From Bacillus sp. MYb209 (GTDB lineage: Bacteria > Bacillota > Bacilli > Bacillales > Bacillaceae_G), in contig NZ_PCNZ01000001.1 in assembly GCF_002975175.1 (NCBI RefSeq), positions 326,143-390,142 on the forward strand: a DNA stretch of 64,000 bases, written 5' to 3'. Of this stretch, positions 27,191-36,026 are shown piece after piece; the stretch's first letter is position 1, and every line of letters begins with the position of its first letter. The translations under genes were made by a program, and so were the position numbers. Below the pieces are notes generated by a model. That model had not been told where the DNA came from. It saw only the letters and a program-made list of their open reading frames with translations, and ran no database searches.

Positions 27191-28545
27191 GCAAATATTT
27201 TAAATACGCCTACCGCATTTAAAAATACGATAATTACAGTTACCGGAATGACATAACGAAGTAAGAAGAACCAAATGTTAAATAATGTTTTCCCTTTCGT
27301 ATCCGTAACTTCTAATTCTTTCATTAATAACTCTTTACTCATTTTATTTGGTACGAATAGCGAAATGGCTAGTACTCCTAATGGCAGTAATACATTACTT
27401 ACCGAAAAATCGACGAAATCAAAGAATGTCTTACCAAATATTTTCACATCACTCATAATTCCAAACGATAACGCTGATGGAATTCCAACTGCAAAAATAA
27501 GAATACCAATTAATAACGAAGCTGACGGACGCTTCTTCTCATTATCTTTCGCAACAGATGCTACTACAATTTCAAGCATTGAAATAGCAGATGTTAAAGT
27601 CGCAAAGAAGAATAACACTAAAAACATAATGAAGAAAAATTGTCCAAATGGAATTTTCGCAAAGACAGCAGGAAGAACGATAAACAGTAGTCCTGGTCCT
27701 TCTGTCGGTTTAACTCCTAATGCGAAAATCGCCGGAAAAATCGCTAATCCTGCAAGTACTGTAATAAATACAGTTAAACTTACAATAGATGTTGCTGATT
27801 TAGCTAAATGCTCTTCTTTCTTTAAATACGAACTATACGTTACCATTACCGAGGCACCTACCGTTAGTGAGAAGAAAGATTGTCCCATCGCATATAAAAT
27901 CGTATCTGCTGTAAGCTTTGAAAAATTTGGTTTTAAGAAGAACTCTACCCCAGCCATAGCACCATCAAGTGTTAACGCACGAATAATGATAGCAATAAAT
28001 AAAATGAATAATAGCGGCATCATGTACTTACTTGCTTTTTCTATGCCTTTTTCCACACCTTTACTAACAACAAAAATGGTACAAAGCATAAAGATGAATT
28101 GCGCCCCAATCGCACTTACTGGATTTGAAATTGTTTCAGCAAACAATTTCCCATAATCGACTACTCCGTTCCAGAAACTACCTGTGACACTATAGTATAA
28201 ATAAAGTAAAATCCATCCACCTACAACACTATAAAAAGATAGTACGCTAAAACAAGTAACAACTCCCATACGACCAATCCAAGGATATAACTTGCTATTC
28301 GGTACTAATACTTTATAAGCTGTAACTGCCTCTTTTTGAGTACTACGGCCAATAACAAATTCAGCTAAAAGAAGAGGCATACCAATAAATAAAGTTAATA
28401 GTAAGAATACAAGGAAGAATGCGCCTCCCCCTCCATTACCTGCAACATATGGAAACTTCCATATTGCACCAAGACCTACTGCGGCTCCGGCTGCTGCGAG
28501 TACAAATCCAATTTTCGACGTCCATTGCTGTGTTTCTTTCATCAT
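27187..28545 (-). CDS. NSS-family Na+-dependent transporter, probably tryptophan
   Basis: This 452-residue protein has eleven to twelve membrane spans and the neurotransmitter:sodium symporter start WTSKIGFVLAAAGAAVGLGA, followed by IWKFPYVAGNGGGGAFFL, which forms the Na+ and substrate site. Bacterial NSS proteins such as LeuT, MhsT and TnaT carry hydrophobic or aromatic amino acids. A T-box with a TGG specifier lies directly upstream, so tryptophan is the likely substrate. Two adjacent ATG codons (28545, 28542) follow AAGGAG; either may be used. Confidence 0.88.
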   Translation of the reverse strand: MMKETQQWTSKIGFVLAAAGAAVGLGAIWKFPYVAGNGGGGAFFLVFLLLTLFIGMPLLLAEFVIGRSTQKEAVTAYKVLVPNSKLYPWIGRMGVVTCFSVLSFYSVVGGWILLYLYYSVTGSFWNGVVDYGKLFAETISNPVSAIGAQFIFMLCTIFVVSKGVEKGIEKASKYMMPLLFILFIAIIIRALTLDGAMAGVEFFLKPNFSKLTADTILYAMGQSFFSLTVGASVMVTYSSYLKKEEHLAKSATSIVSLTVFITVLAGLAIFPAIFALGVKPTEGPGLLFIVLPAVFAKIPFGQFFFIMFLVLFFFATLTSAISMLEIVVASVAKDNEKKRPSASLLIGILIFAVGIPSALSFGIMSDVKIFGKTFFDFVDFSVSNVLLPLGVLAISLFVPNKMSKELLMKELEVTDTKGKTLFNIWFFLLRYVIPVTVIIVFLNAVGVFKIFA

Positions 28546-28627
28546 AATTTCTCCTTTTCTGAATATTATAACTTTTATTAATTATACACTTTCATTTCAT
28601 ACTCGCACACCTCCTTTAGAAAATAAA

Positions 28628-28915
28628 AAAGTCCCCTACACGCAAATATGCATGTAGAGGACGATATATGTAATATAAATACCGTGGTACCACCTCAATT
28701 GGATTGATAAATCCCACTTGTTCAAGCACAGGAAAATTCCGATACTCTATCCTTTTAACGGCGGAACCCGGGTTGCCTACTGCAATGTTCAGCATACCTC
28801 TCGCAAGCCCATTCTGTATATTTTATCGTACCGGGCTCACACCTTACCCCAGTTCTCTGAACGCCTCAAATATACGTACTCTTCTTGCTCATCGATTTCA
28901 TCTATTGAAGTTACT
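28628..28915 (-). promoter_or_regulatory. T-box leader of the NSS transporter (Trp specifier)
   Basis: On the minus strand a GCAAG / CTTGC base stem and a GTATATTT / AAATATAC upper helix enclose the specifier loop. Its 5' side carries AGTA and its 3' side GAA-TGG-G; the TGG complement is at 28809-28811. Downstream are the T-box AGGTGGTACCACGG (28682-28695) and a terminator stem GTCCTCTACATGC / GCGTGTAGGGGAC with U-run (28628-28662). The neat 8+8 loop geometry supports TGG as specifier. Confidence 0.88.
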
Positions 28916-28919
28916 TGTG

Positions 28920-28948
28920 ATTATAAATTATATTTTTATATTTGTAAA
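28920..28948 (-). promoter_or_regulatory. Sigma-A promoter of the NSS T-box leader
   Basis: TTTACA, 17-bp spacer and TATAAT, close to the sirC stop codon. Confidence 0.8.
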
Positions 28949-28962
28949 GCACAATTCACTCA

Positions 28963-29580
28963 CTATCCTATATAAATTCCCCTCTCTAATTCTTGTAAAA
29001 AAAGCTCTCTTTTTTGTTCACTTTGAACATATATCGACTTTAATACTTCTTGCAACAATATATTTTTTTGCCTTTTCTCTACTTGTAATTCTTTCACTTT
29101 TATTCTAACTTCATATAAAAAATCAAGATACGATTCATACTTCTCATCATATTTATTTGCGATATCATCACGGATTTTTTTTGCAAGTTTCGGACTTGCC
29201 CCTCCAGTAGAAACAGCTACATTAAGTAGTCCACGATGAATTGCCGCCGGAAAATGAACATTTCCACTTTCCGGATTCGTAATAACATTTACCAATTGAT
29301 TTACCGAGGCATCTTCAGCAATTTGTTCATTTAGTACCGAATCGCTAGTCGCTGCAACTACTAAAAAAGCATCTTTAATATCACTTTTCTCATACTCTCT
29401 TTGATACCAACGAATTTGCTTTTCTTCTACAAGTTTCACTAAATTCGCATCTAATTCTGTACTTACCACAACTATATCCGCACCTTGTTTTAGTAAAGGA
29501 ATAATTTTAAACCCTGCTACTTTCCCTCCACCAATGACAACAACACGTTTCTTATCAACTCGCACTGTAAGTGGATACAT
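28963..29580 (-). CDS. sirC: Precorrin-2 dehydrogenase (siroheme synthesis)
   Basis: This 205-residue protein has an NAD-binding Rossmann motif VVVIGGGKVAGFK near the N-terminus and the catalytic/structural segment NPESGNVHFPAAIHRG plus STGGASPKLAKKIR. It oxidises precorrin-2 to sirohydrochlorin. It corresponds to Bacillus YlnF/SirC, lacking the C-terminal methyltransferase of CysG. It overlaps sirB by 26 bases. Confidence 0.9.
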   Translation of the reverse strand: MYPLTVRVDKKRVVVIGGGKVAGFKIIPLLKQGADIVVVSTELDANLVKLVEEKQIRWYQREYEKSDIKDAFLVVAATSDSVLNEQIAEDASVNQLVNVITNPESGNVHFPAAIHRGLLNVAVSTGGASPKLAKKIRDDIANKYDEKYESYLDFLYEVRIKVKELQVEKRQKNILLQEVLKSIYVQSEQKRELFLQELERGIYIG

Positions 29581-30307
29581 ATTGATCTCCCTTCAATATT
29601 TCCTCTGTTTTCTGAATTAACATCTCTCGAAACGCTACATTCTTTCCTAAATATGGACTTATTTTTATCTCTCCCGACTCATATTGACGCACTTCTTTCT
29701 CAACATGCTTCATGAGTAAGCCTGTAAATAATAAGTAAGGTAACACAACAATGTTTCGTTCTTTTTGTTCTACAATTTCTTTCAACTTCTCATCAAACTT
29801 CGGCTCCGCGGCTGCTAAATAACAGACTTCCACCTCTTTAATGTTCTCTTCTTTTTGAAATAAAGAAGAAATCCACTTTATGTCTTGTAAAGTTTCCGGA
29901 TCACTACTCCCTCTTGCAACAAGCAAAAGTGTTACTTCTTCTTCATATTCTTTAATGCCACTGCCGTTATATACCGCTTTTACAAGCACTTCTGATACAC
30001 CAAATGGATTACCATACACTATTTTGATATCCGGATATTCCTCGTTTAACTTTCGTAATTCAAGCGGAATATCTTTCTTTACATGTCCTGCCGCCAATAA
30101 AAAAACAGGAATAGCAACAATCTCTGTAGCACCACGCTTCACACATGTACGAAATCCTTCTTCAATAGAAGGACTCACTAGCTCTAAAAAACAAATTTCT
30201 TGAATATTTGCCTCTACACGGTTCATACATGACGTAATAAATGCAACCGCTTCTTCTTTTGCTGCTTTCAAACGACTTCCATGACATATATATATAACAG
30301 CCTTCAT
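29555..30307 (-). CDS. sirB: Sirohydrochlorin ferrochelatase
   Basis: This 250-residue protein has two CbiX-type halves; the first begins VIYICHGSRLKAAKEE, containing the metal-binding His, and the second contains LLLVARGSSDPETL. It inserts Fe2+ into sirohydrochlorin to give siroheme, the cofactor of the sulfite reductase encoded upstream. It lies one base after cobA. Confidence 0.9.
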   Translation of the reverse strand: MKAVIYICHGSRLKAAKEEAVAFITSCMNRVEANIQEICFLELVSPSIEEGFRTCVKRGATEIVAIPVFLLAAGHVKKDIPLELRKLNEEYPDIKIVYGNPFGVSEVLVKAVYNGSGIKEYEEEVTLLLVARGSSDPETLQDIKWISSLFQKEENIKEVEVCYLAAAEPKFDEKLKEIVEQKERNIVVLPYLLFTGLLMKHVEKEVRQYESGEIKISPYLGKNVAFREMLIQKTEEILKGDQYVSTYSAS

Positions 30308-30308
30308 T

Positions 30309-31085
30309 TTACAATACTCCGCTTACTTGATATGCATTTTCCGTTTGTTTCTCAAACCAATGTATCTTTTCTCTAAAACGGACAACTTCTCCAATAATAA
30401 TCATACTCGGATTTTGAATTTGTTCTTTTTTGGCAACATCTACAATTGTTCCTAACGTCGCTGTAACAGTGCGCTGCATAGATGTCGTTCCCCACTCAAT
30501 GATAGCGGCGGGTGTACTTTGATCTTTTCCATGTTTTATTAGTTGTTCACATATGTAAGGTAAATTACTAACCCCCATATAGACCGCTAATGTATCTACA
30601 CCTTTCGCTAAACTTTCCCACTTCACTTCCTCTTCAGCCCCTTCTTTCCGGTGCCCTGTCACAACAGCAAAACTTGCACTTGCATCGCGGTGCGTTACTG
30701 GAATTCCAGCGTAAGCAGGAGCAGCTATACCAGCTGAAATACCAGGAATAATTTCAAATGGGATACTTTGCTTCGCTAACGCTTCAGCTTCTTCTCCACC
30801 TCTTCCAAATACAAATGGATCTCCACCCTTAAGCCTCGTTACAACTTTTCCTTTTTTCGCATATTTAATAAGAAATGTGTTAATTGTCTCTTGCTTCATC
30901 GTGTGATAATTCGGGAGTTTCCCGCAATAAATTAAATCTGCTTCAGGCTTTGCATAAGAAAGTAACTCTTTATTCACAAGGCGGTCATACAAAATAACGT
31001 CCGACTTCTCGATACATTTCAATCCTTTAACAGTAATTAAATCTGGATCACCAGGACCCGCCCCAACGATATAAACCTTCCCCAT
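30309..31085 (-). CDS. cobA: Uroporphyrinogen-III C-methyltransferase (SUMT)
   Basis: This 258-residue protein has the tetrapyrrole methylase signatures VYIVGAGPGDPDLITVKG and GGDPFVFGRGGEEAEAL. It methylates uroporphyrinogen III twice with SAM to form precorrin-2, starting the siroheme branch. ATG 31085 is better spaced from GAGGAG than the adjacent ATG 31088. An intercistronic stem-loop separates it from the DUF3906 gene. Confidence 0.92.
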   Translation of the reverse strand: MGKVYIVGAGPGDPDLITVKGLKCIEKSDVILYDRLVNKELLSYAKPEADLIYCGKLPNYHTMKQETINTFLIKYAKKGKVVTRLKGGDPFVFGRGGEEAEALAKQSIPFEIIPGISAGIAAPAYAGIPVTHRDASASFAVVTGHRKEGAEEEVKWESLAKGVDTLAVYMGVSNLPYICEQLIKHGKDQSTPAAIIEWGTTSMQRTVTATLGTIVDVAKKEQIQNPSMIIIGEVVRFREKIHWFEKQTENAYQVSGVL

Positions 31086-31114
31086 CATCTCTCCTCATTT
31101 CTACTATAAAATGA

Positions 31115-31144
31115 AACTTCCACTCTTCATCACGAATGGAAGTT
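31115..31144 (-). terminator. Intercistronic stem-loop, possible partial terminator
   Basis: The stem AACTTCCATTC / GAGTGGAAGTT is followed on the minus strand by TTTCATTTT. The weak U-run suggests partial termination or mRNA processing. Confidence 0.45.
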
Positions 31145-31170
31145 ACTCTTATTTCGTGTTACACTGCTCC

Positions 31171-31371
31171 TTACTCGTGAATAACAAATGCCGCACCTTT
31201 TCGAATCTTCTTTTTTTCATATAAAGAGAGTTCTTTCACTTCTGGTAGCGGTAAAAAGTATTTTTCAAGTTCTATCTCTGCAAGCTTAAATGCTTGTTCT
31301 TCACTTTGAGCAACAACGACTATCGGAACAACACTATTCGCTAATACAGCTTCAAATCGATATAAATCCAT
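31171..31371 (-). CDS. DUF3906-family small protein
   Basis: This 66-residue protein begins MDLYRFEAVLANSVVPIVV. Small proteins of this kind (DUF3906) are found in Bacillus sulfur-assimilation operons. Function unknown. It lies 10 bases after sir and probably acts with it. The family call is from memory of the pattern. Confidence 0.65.
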   Translation of the reverse strand: MDLYRFEAVLANSVVPIVVVAQSEEQAFKLAEIELEKYFLPLPEVKELSLYEKKKIRKGAAFVIHE

Positions 31372-31381
31372 ATTGTCCCTC

Positions 31382-33004
31382 CTAAGACTCTATTACTTCT
31401 TCTAATACACGATTTAGTACAATTTGTAATTCTTCCACTCCAACACGTCCTACGAAATCATAAAACGTTTCGGCTAGTAATTTATTCTTTTGGAAATAAC
31501 TTAAAAAGGACACGAGAACATCCGGCAAATCTTCTCCATCTATTTTCCCTTTTAATTTTTCGTTATATGCTCCTCCGTCTAATAGCGTTCCGCCCACATA
31601 TATTTCAAACGCCTCAACGATTCCCTTTTCCTTCGTTTTCAGTTTTACCCCTTGCAAACCAATATCAGCAATTTGACGTTGACCACAGGAGTTCGGGCAT
31701 CCTACCATATGAATTCGAACTGGAACATCGAGTGCAATTTGTGTATCTAAGTACTCTGCGATTTTGCGTAATCTTTCTTTCGTTTCTACTAACGCAAGAT
31801 TGCAATACTCAATACCAGTACATGAAACCGCATGACCAATAAATGATTTCGGATTTGCAGAAATTGCTTCAAACAACGGTTCACTTAATAATCCTGCAAC
31901 ATTTTCTGGCGGAATATTCGGAACAATGAAGTTTTGAGAGTTACAAGTTCGAATTTGCCCGTTTCCATATTTCTTTGCAATTCTTGCAATCTCAAACATT
32001 TCCTCTGCATGCAAACGCCCTACTGGTACATTAAAGCCGACATACTTTAATCCTTCTTGTTTTTGATCTTGAACGCCATAAAAGTATCCTGCATTCCAGC
32101 CTTTGAGAGCACTTTCCCCTTTACTTTGCAATGGGCCTGTGTATTCTACTAGTTTCTCTTTAAATTTCTCAGCGCCCCAGTCAGCGACAAGAAATTTCAA
32201 ACGTGCTAAGTGGCGTTTTTCACGATATCCAAAATCACGGAATATAGTAGCAATTGCAATCGATACTGCCTTCACTTCTTCTGGTAAAACGAATACATCT
32301 AATTCTTCCGCTAAGTACGGACGAGCTGATAAGCCTCCGCCTACTTTTATATGAAAACCAACTTTTTTCTCACCATCTATTTCTTTCGTAGCAGGTGTAA
32401 ATGCCACACAGTTAATCTCTGCATTTGCTGAATTATAAATGTTAGAACTAATAGACATTTTAAATTTACGTGGTAGATTAGAAAACTCTTCATTATGTTG
32501 GAAGTAATCGTATATTTCTTTAACAATCGATGTTGTATCAAATAGTTCATTCGCATCAATTCCAGCAAGTGGATTACCTGTAATATTACGCGTAATATCA
32601 CCACATGCCCCTGCTGAAGATAAACCAACTCTCGCTAATCTTTTAAAAATATCCGGAATTTGCCCAATTTCTAACCAATGAAACTGAATCGCCTGTCTTG
32701 TCGTAATATCTAACACATCACGCCCATAATCTTCAGCGATAGAAGCAAGTGCTTCTGCCTGTGCATTTGTAATAATCCCAGAAGGAATATTAACACGCAT
32801 CATAAAATATCCTGCTTCTTTCGGACGTTGTAAATACAATCCTGCCCATTTAAAGGAGTCCCACTCTTCTTGCGGAATAGATTCAAATCCATTCTCCGCA
32901 TAATACGGAATATCATTAAAGATTTCTAATCCATCTTTTTCTAATTTCTTTTTCTCGGACGGATTCAATTTTTCATTATTTGCCCATACTTTTTCATACC
33001 TCAT
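31382..33004 (-). CDS. sir: Assimilatory sulfite reductase, ferredoxin-type hemoprotein
   Basis: This 540-residue protein has two nitrite/sulfite reductase half-domain repeats and a complete siroheme-[4Fe-4S] cysteine set, CTGIEYC and CPNSC. It reduces sulfite to sulfide with six electrons. The family is shared with nitrite reductase, but neighbours for sulfate activation and siroheme synthesis make sulfite the likely substrate. No flavoprotein (CysJ) gene is adjacent, so ferredoxin or flavodoxin is the expected donor. Confidence 0.9.
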   Translation of the reverse strand: MRYEKVWANNEKLNPSEKKKLEKDGLEIFNDIPYYAENGFESIPQEEWDSFKWAGLYLQRPKEAGYFMMRVNIPSGIITNAQAEALASIAEDYGRDVLDITTRQAIQFHWLEIGQIPDIFKRLARVGLSSAGACGDITRNITGNPLAGIDANELFDTTSIVKEIYDYFQHNEEFSNLPRKFKMSISSNIYNSANAEINCVAFTPATKEIDGEKKVGFHIKVGGGLSARPYLAEELDVFVLPEEVKAVSIAIATIFRDFGYREKRHLARLKFLVADWGAEKFKEKLVEYTGPLQSKGESALKGWNAGYFYGVQDQKQEGLKYVGFNVPVGRLHAEEMFEIARIAKKYGNGQIRTCNSQNFIVPNIPPENVAGLLSEPLFEAISANPKSFIGHAVSCTGIEYCNLALVETKERLRKIAEYLDTQIALDVPVRIHMVGCPNSCGQRQIADIGLQGVKLKTKEKGIVEAFEIYVGGTLLDGGAYNEKLKGKIDGEDLPDVLVSFLSYFQKNKLLAETFYDFVGRVGVEELQIVLNRVLEEVIES

Positions 33005-33015
33005 CTTTTATCCCC

Positions 33016-33609
33016 CTATATAAAACTACGCTCTTGTAAGTAATTCACAATTTGTTCTGCACATTCTTCAATAGAATTCATGTGCGTTTCTACAATTAAT
33101 TCCGCCTTTTCAGGTTCCTCGTAAGGTGAATCAATACCAGTAAACTGTTTAATATCACCTTGTCTTGCTTTTTTATAAAGCCCTTTCGGATCACGTTTCT
33201 CACACTCTTCAATCGGACACTTCACAAAGACTTCAATGAATTCATCTGCCGCTAAAAGGTCTCTAACTTGTTTACGATCTACTCGAAATGGTGAAATAAA
33301 CGCTGTAAGGACAACTGTTCCTTGATCTACAAATAACTTCGCTACTTCACCAATGCGTCGTATATTTTCCATACGATCACTTTCAGAGAATCCCAAATCC
33401 TTATTTAAACCATGGCGAATGTTATCCCCATCTAGTACGTAATTCCCTATATTTTTTCCGAATAATTTTCGAGCAACTGCATTTGCTACAGTAGATTTAC
33501 CTGAAGCCGACAAACCAGTAAACCAAACTACAAAACTATGATGCCCATTCTTCAATCTTCTCTCATCTTTTGAAACAGACGCTGTATGCCAAGTAATATT
33601 CGTATCCAT
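33016..33609 (-). CDS. cysC: Adenylylsulfate kinase
   Basis: This 197-residue protein has the P-loop GLSASGKST, followed by the APS-binding region [17 protein letters not shown]. It phosphorylates APS to PAPS with ATP. It lies 12 bases after sat in the sulfur operon. Confidence 0.95.
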   Translation of the reverse strand: MDTNITWHTASVSKDERRLKNGHHSFVVWFTGLSASGKSTVANAVARKLFGKNIGNYVLDGDNIRHGLNKDLGFSESDRMENIRRIGEVAKLFVDQGTVVLTAFISPFRVDRKQVRDLLAADEFIEVFVKCPIEECEKRDPKGLYKKARQGDIKQFTGIDSPYEEPEKAELIVETHMNSIEECAEQIVNYLQERSFI

Positions 33610-33621
33610 GTCGTTCTCTCC

Positions 33622-34758
33622 CTATTCTGTTACTACTTCTTTTTTCAAACCTTTAATTAACACTTCTACTACCTCTTTACGACTAAATGTACTTGGCGGA
33701 ATCTCACCATTTCTTAACATTTCTCTTACTTTTGTACCTGATAAAATGACACGGTCCTCTTTTCCGTGCGGACACGTTTTCGTTGAAGCCATTGCTTCAC
33801 ATCTAGTACAGTAAAAACTATGTTCAAAGAATAGCGGCGTAATCCCTAACTCTTCTACTGTAAAATTCGTAAAGATTCCCTGTGCTTCGTATGTTCCGTA
33901 ATAGTCTCCTACCCCAGCATGATCACGCCCTACAATAAAGTGGGTACATCCAAAATTCTTTCTTACTAATGCATGAAATATCGCTTCCCTTGGACCTGCA
34001 TATCGCATCGCTGCAGGAAATACCCCTAAAAAAACACGATCTTTTGGATAGTAATTCTGTAGTAATACTTCATAACTTTCCATCCTTACATCAGCAGGAA
34101 TATCATCTGATTTCGTTTCACCAACGAGCGGGTTTAAAAAGAGACCATCTACAATTTCAAGTGCCGACTTTTGAATATACTCATGGGCACGATGTACCGG
34201 GTTTCTCGTTTGAAATCCGACTACTGTTTTCCAACCACGTTTTTTAAATCCTTCTCTCGTTTCAATTGGATCTAAATGATAAGAAGGAAATAGATTATTT
34301 TCAAAGCGTTTTATAAGAGTAATAGCTCCTCCAACGTAAACATTTGATCGTTCATATAATTTTTTCACTCCTGGATGAGCCTCATCCGGCGTTTTATATA
34401 CAAGTAACGCTTCTTTTTCTTTATCTGGTACAAAAATATCTTCTATTCTAATGACACCATATACATTTCCGGCGTTGACAAGTTTTACTTCCTCTCCAAC
34501 CTGCAGTTTCTCTGCTACTTCTTCTGTTACCGGTAATGTAATCGGTATACTCCATACGCTACCATTTGCTAAACGAAGCGTTTCTACTACTGAGTCATAA
34601 TCTCTCTTCCCTAAAAATCCTGTAAGAGGGCTATATCCTCCTGTCGCCAAAAGTTCTAAATCACTAAGTGCAATTTTGTCTAGCTCGATTCCCTTTACAA
34701 TGTTCGATATGTCATATGTTTCATCAATGCGATTTACTAATTCATTTGTTGTACTCAT
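33622..34758 (-). CDS. sat: Sulfate adenylyltransferase
   Basis: This 378-residue protein has the ATP sulfurylase motifs [15 protein letters not shown] and [13 protein letters not shown], with a [16 protein letters not shown] region near the C-terminus that could bind metal. It makes APS from sulfate and ATP. It is the dissimilatory/Bacillus-type single-domain enzyme without a fused kinase. Confidence 0.95.
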   Translation of the reverse strand: MSTTNELVNRIDETYDISNIVKGIELDKIALSDLELLATGGYSPLTGFLGKRDYDSVVETLRLANGSVWSIPITLPVTEEVAEKLQVGEEVKLVNAGNVYGVIRIEDIFVPDKEKEALLVYKTPDEAHPGVKKLYERSNVYVGGAITLIKRFENNLFPSYHLDPIETREGFKKRGWKTVVGFQTRNPVHRAHEYIQKSALEIVDGLFLNPLVGETKSDDIPADVRMESYEVLLQNYYPKDRVFLGVFPAAMRYAGPREAIFHALVRKNFGCTHFIVGRDHAGVGDYYGTYEAQGIFTNFTVEELGITPLFFEHSFYCTRCEAMASTKTCPHGKEDRVILSGTKVREMLRNGEIPPSTFSRKEVVEVLIKGLKKEVVTE

Positions 34759-34797
34759 CTTCTTATATCCCTTCTTAGCTTTATTTCAAAATCTATC

Positions 34798-35502
34798 TCA
34801 TTGAAAGTGAAGTCCACATTCTGTCTTCATTTTCCCAGCCCATCTTCCATCTCTTGAGTCGCCACCATCACCTACAGGTAATGTACATTTCTCACACCCA
34901 ATACTCGGATAGCCAACATCATGCAATGGGTTATATGGCAAACTATGTTTGTATACATATCGCCAAACTTCTTTCCAAGTCCAATGAATGAGCGGACAAA
35001 CTTTAATAGATTGAAAACGACGATCTTGATTTATAAACTGTGTATGCTTACGCGTTTCTGATTGTTCCCTTCTAAGGCCTGATATCCACGCTTTTTCGGC
35101 TGCTAATGATTTTTCTAGCGGCAAAATTTTTCTTATCTTACAACAGAGATTCGGATTACTTTCCCATAACTTCTCTCCATGAAGCTTCGCTTGTTCATCA
35201 AGTGTAAGTTCTGGCTGTTTTTCTATAATATTTAATGAAGGAAATCTCTCGCGTACCTTCTTAATTAATTCGTATGTTTCTTGAAAATGAACATTTGTAT
35301 CTAAAAATACAACTTTAGCAGATGGATTTACTTGGTTTATAAGATACAATAAAACCATTCCCTCCACCCCAAAGCTACATGCATATACAATTTCATCTTT
35401 ATACTCTCTATAAGCCCAACTTAATACCGATAACGCACCCTTCGTTTCATTTTCTTCAGAAAATGAAACACTATTTTCTTTCCACGTTTCGTACGTCAAC
35501 AT
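34798..35502 (-). CDS. cysH: APS/PAPS reductase
   Basis: This 234-residue protein has a PP-loop-like region [11 protein letters not shown], the C-terminal catalytic ECGLHFQ, and the paired cysteines CC (NLCCKIRK) and CxxC (GCEKCT) that bind [4Fe-4S]. That cluster marks the APS-using type; the Bacillus enzyme is known to use APS and PAPS. It yields sulfite for Sir. It is separated from yezD by a terminator-like hairpin. Confidence 0.93.
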   Translation of the reverse strand: MLTYETWKENSVSFSEENETKGALSVLSWAYREYKDEIVYACSFGVEGMVLLYLINQVNPSAKVVFLDTNVHFQETYELIKKVRERFPSLNIIEKQPELTLDEQAKLHGEKLWESNPNLCCKIRKILPLEKSLAAEKAWISGLRREQSETRKHTQFINQDRRFQSIKVCPLIHWTWKEVWRYVYKHSLPYNPLHDVGYPSIGCEKCTLPVGDGGDSRDGRWAGKMKTECGLHFQ

Positions 35503-35523
35503 GTTTTTTCCCCCTGTAAAAGC

Positions 35524-35564
35524 AAAAAGACGGTTTTAATCTAATAAAATAGATTAAAACCGCC
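35524..35564 (-). terminator. Hairpin terminator between yezD and cysH
   Basis: The minus-strand stem GGCGGTTTTAATCTA / TAGATTAAAACCGTC is followed by TTTTTGCTTTT. It stands inside the operon, so it should reduce cysH-onward transcription relative to yezD. Confidence 0.8.
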
Positions 35565-35588
35565 TCTAGTTTTTCTAGTCAGCGCTTT

Positions 35589-35732
35589 TTACTTTAAACG
35601 GACCTTTTCACTTTTCTCTAATTGAATCACTTTTCCATCTTGCACAACAATTGTAATTGAACCATATTTCATATCAGCAAGCATCGTTTGAATTTTTTCG
35701 GACACTTCATCAAAATGTTCCCGTACGCTCAC
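35589..35732 (-). CDS. yezD: YezD-like DUF2292 small protein
   Basis: This protein has 47 residues (MSVREHFDEV... ending KSEKVRLK). GTG 35732 has GGGGGG 8 nt upstream. It resembles YezD, a small protein repeatedly encoded first in Bacillus sulfur operons. Its function is unknown. It lies between the SAM riboswitch and an internal terminator. Confidence 0.75.
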   Translation of the reverse strand: MSVREHFDEVSEKIQTMLADMKYGSITIVVQDGKVIQLEKSEKVRLK

Positions 35733-35754
35733 GCAAACAGCCCCCCTTTTTATT

Positions 35755-35912
35755 CATAAAAAAAATCTTTCCCATTTCGAAAAGACTGTTCGGTAATATA
35801 TTTTACCTTATCTTTCAAAATGGATTCCATTTTGCTGGATTTAGCACCTTGCTTTCTATAAGCAGGTTGCCGAGCTTCGTAGGGCCAGTTCCCTCCGCTT
35901 CTCTTGATAAGC
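35755..35912 (-). promoter_or_regulatory. SAM-I riboswitch (S-box) of the sulfate-assimilation operon
   Basis: The minus strand reads CTTATCAAGAG, GCGGAGGGAACTGGCCC, CGAAGCTCGGCAACC, GGTGCTAAATCCAGC and a closing GATAAGG. P1 is GCTTATC / GATAAGG (35806-35912). A terminator TCTTTTC / GGAAAGA with an eight-base U-run follows at about 35755-35784. SAM should switch the operon off. Confidence 0.96.
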
Positions 35913-35923
35913 TTTGTATTTGT

Positions 35924-35951
35924 ATTTTATCACAATTCTGATTTTTTTCAA
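35924..35951 (-). promoter_or_regulatory. Sigma-A promoter of the sulfur operon
   Basis: TTGAAA, 16-bp spacer and TAAAAT, 11 bp before the aptamer. Confidence 0.7.
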
Positions 35952-35984
35952 TCCTAGTTTTCCGATATATTTTATTTATTTTAT

Positions 35985-36021
35985 AAAAAAGGAATTGCCC
36001 ATCCTGAACAACTCCTTTTTT
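35985..36021 (-). terminator. Terminator of lysA
   Basis: The stem AAAAGGAGTTG / CAATTCCTTTT carries one G:U pair and is followed by a U-run on the minus strand. Confidence 0.8.
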
Positions 36022-36026
36022 CATAT

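Noticed and set aside
27275-28156. 293-codon frame antisense to the NSS transporter
   Set aside because: Long only because the membrane protein codon use lacks stops on the other strand; no start signal and no recognisable domains.
28553-28567. CodY-like sequence before the NSS gene
   Set aside because: Three mismatches and overlap with the ribosome binding site; likely chance in AT-rich DNA.
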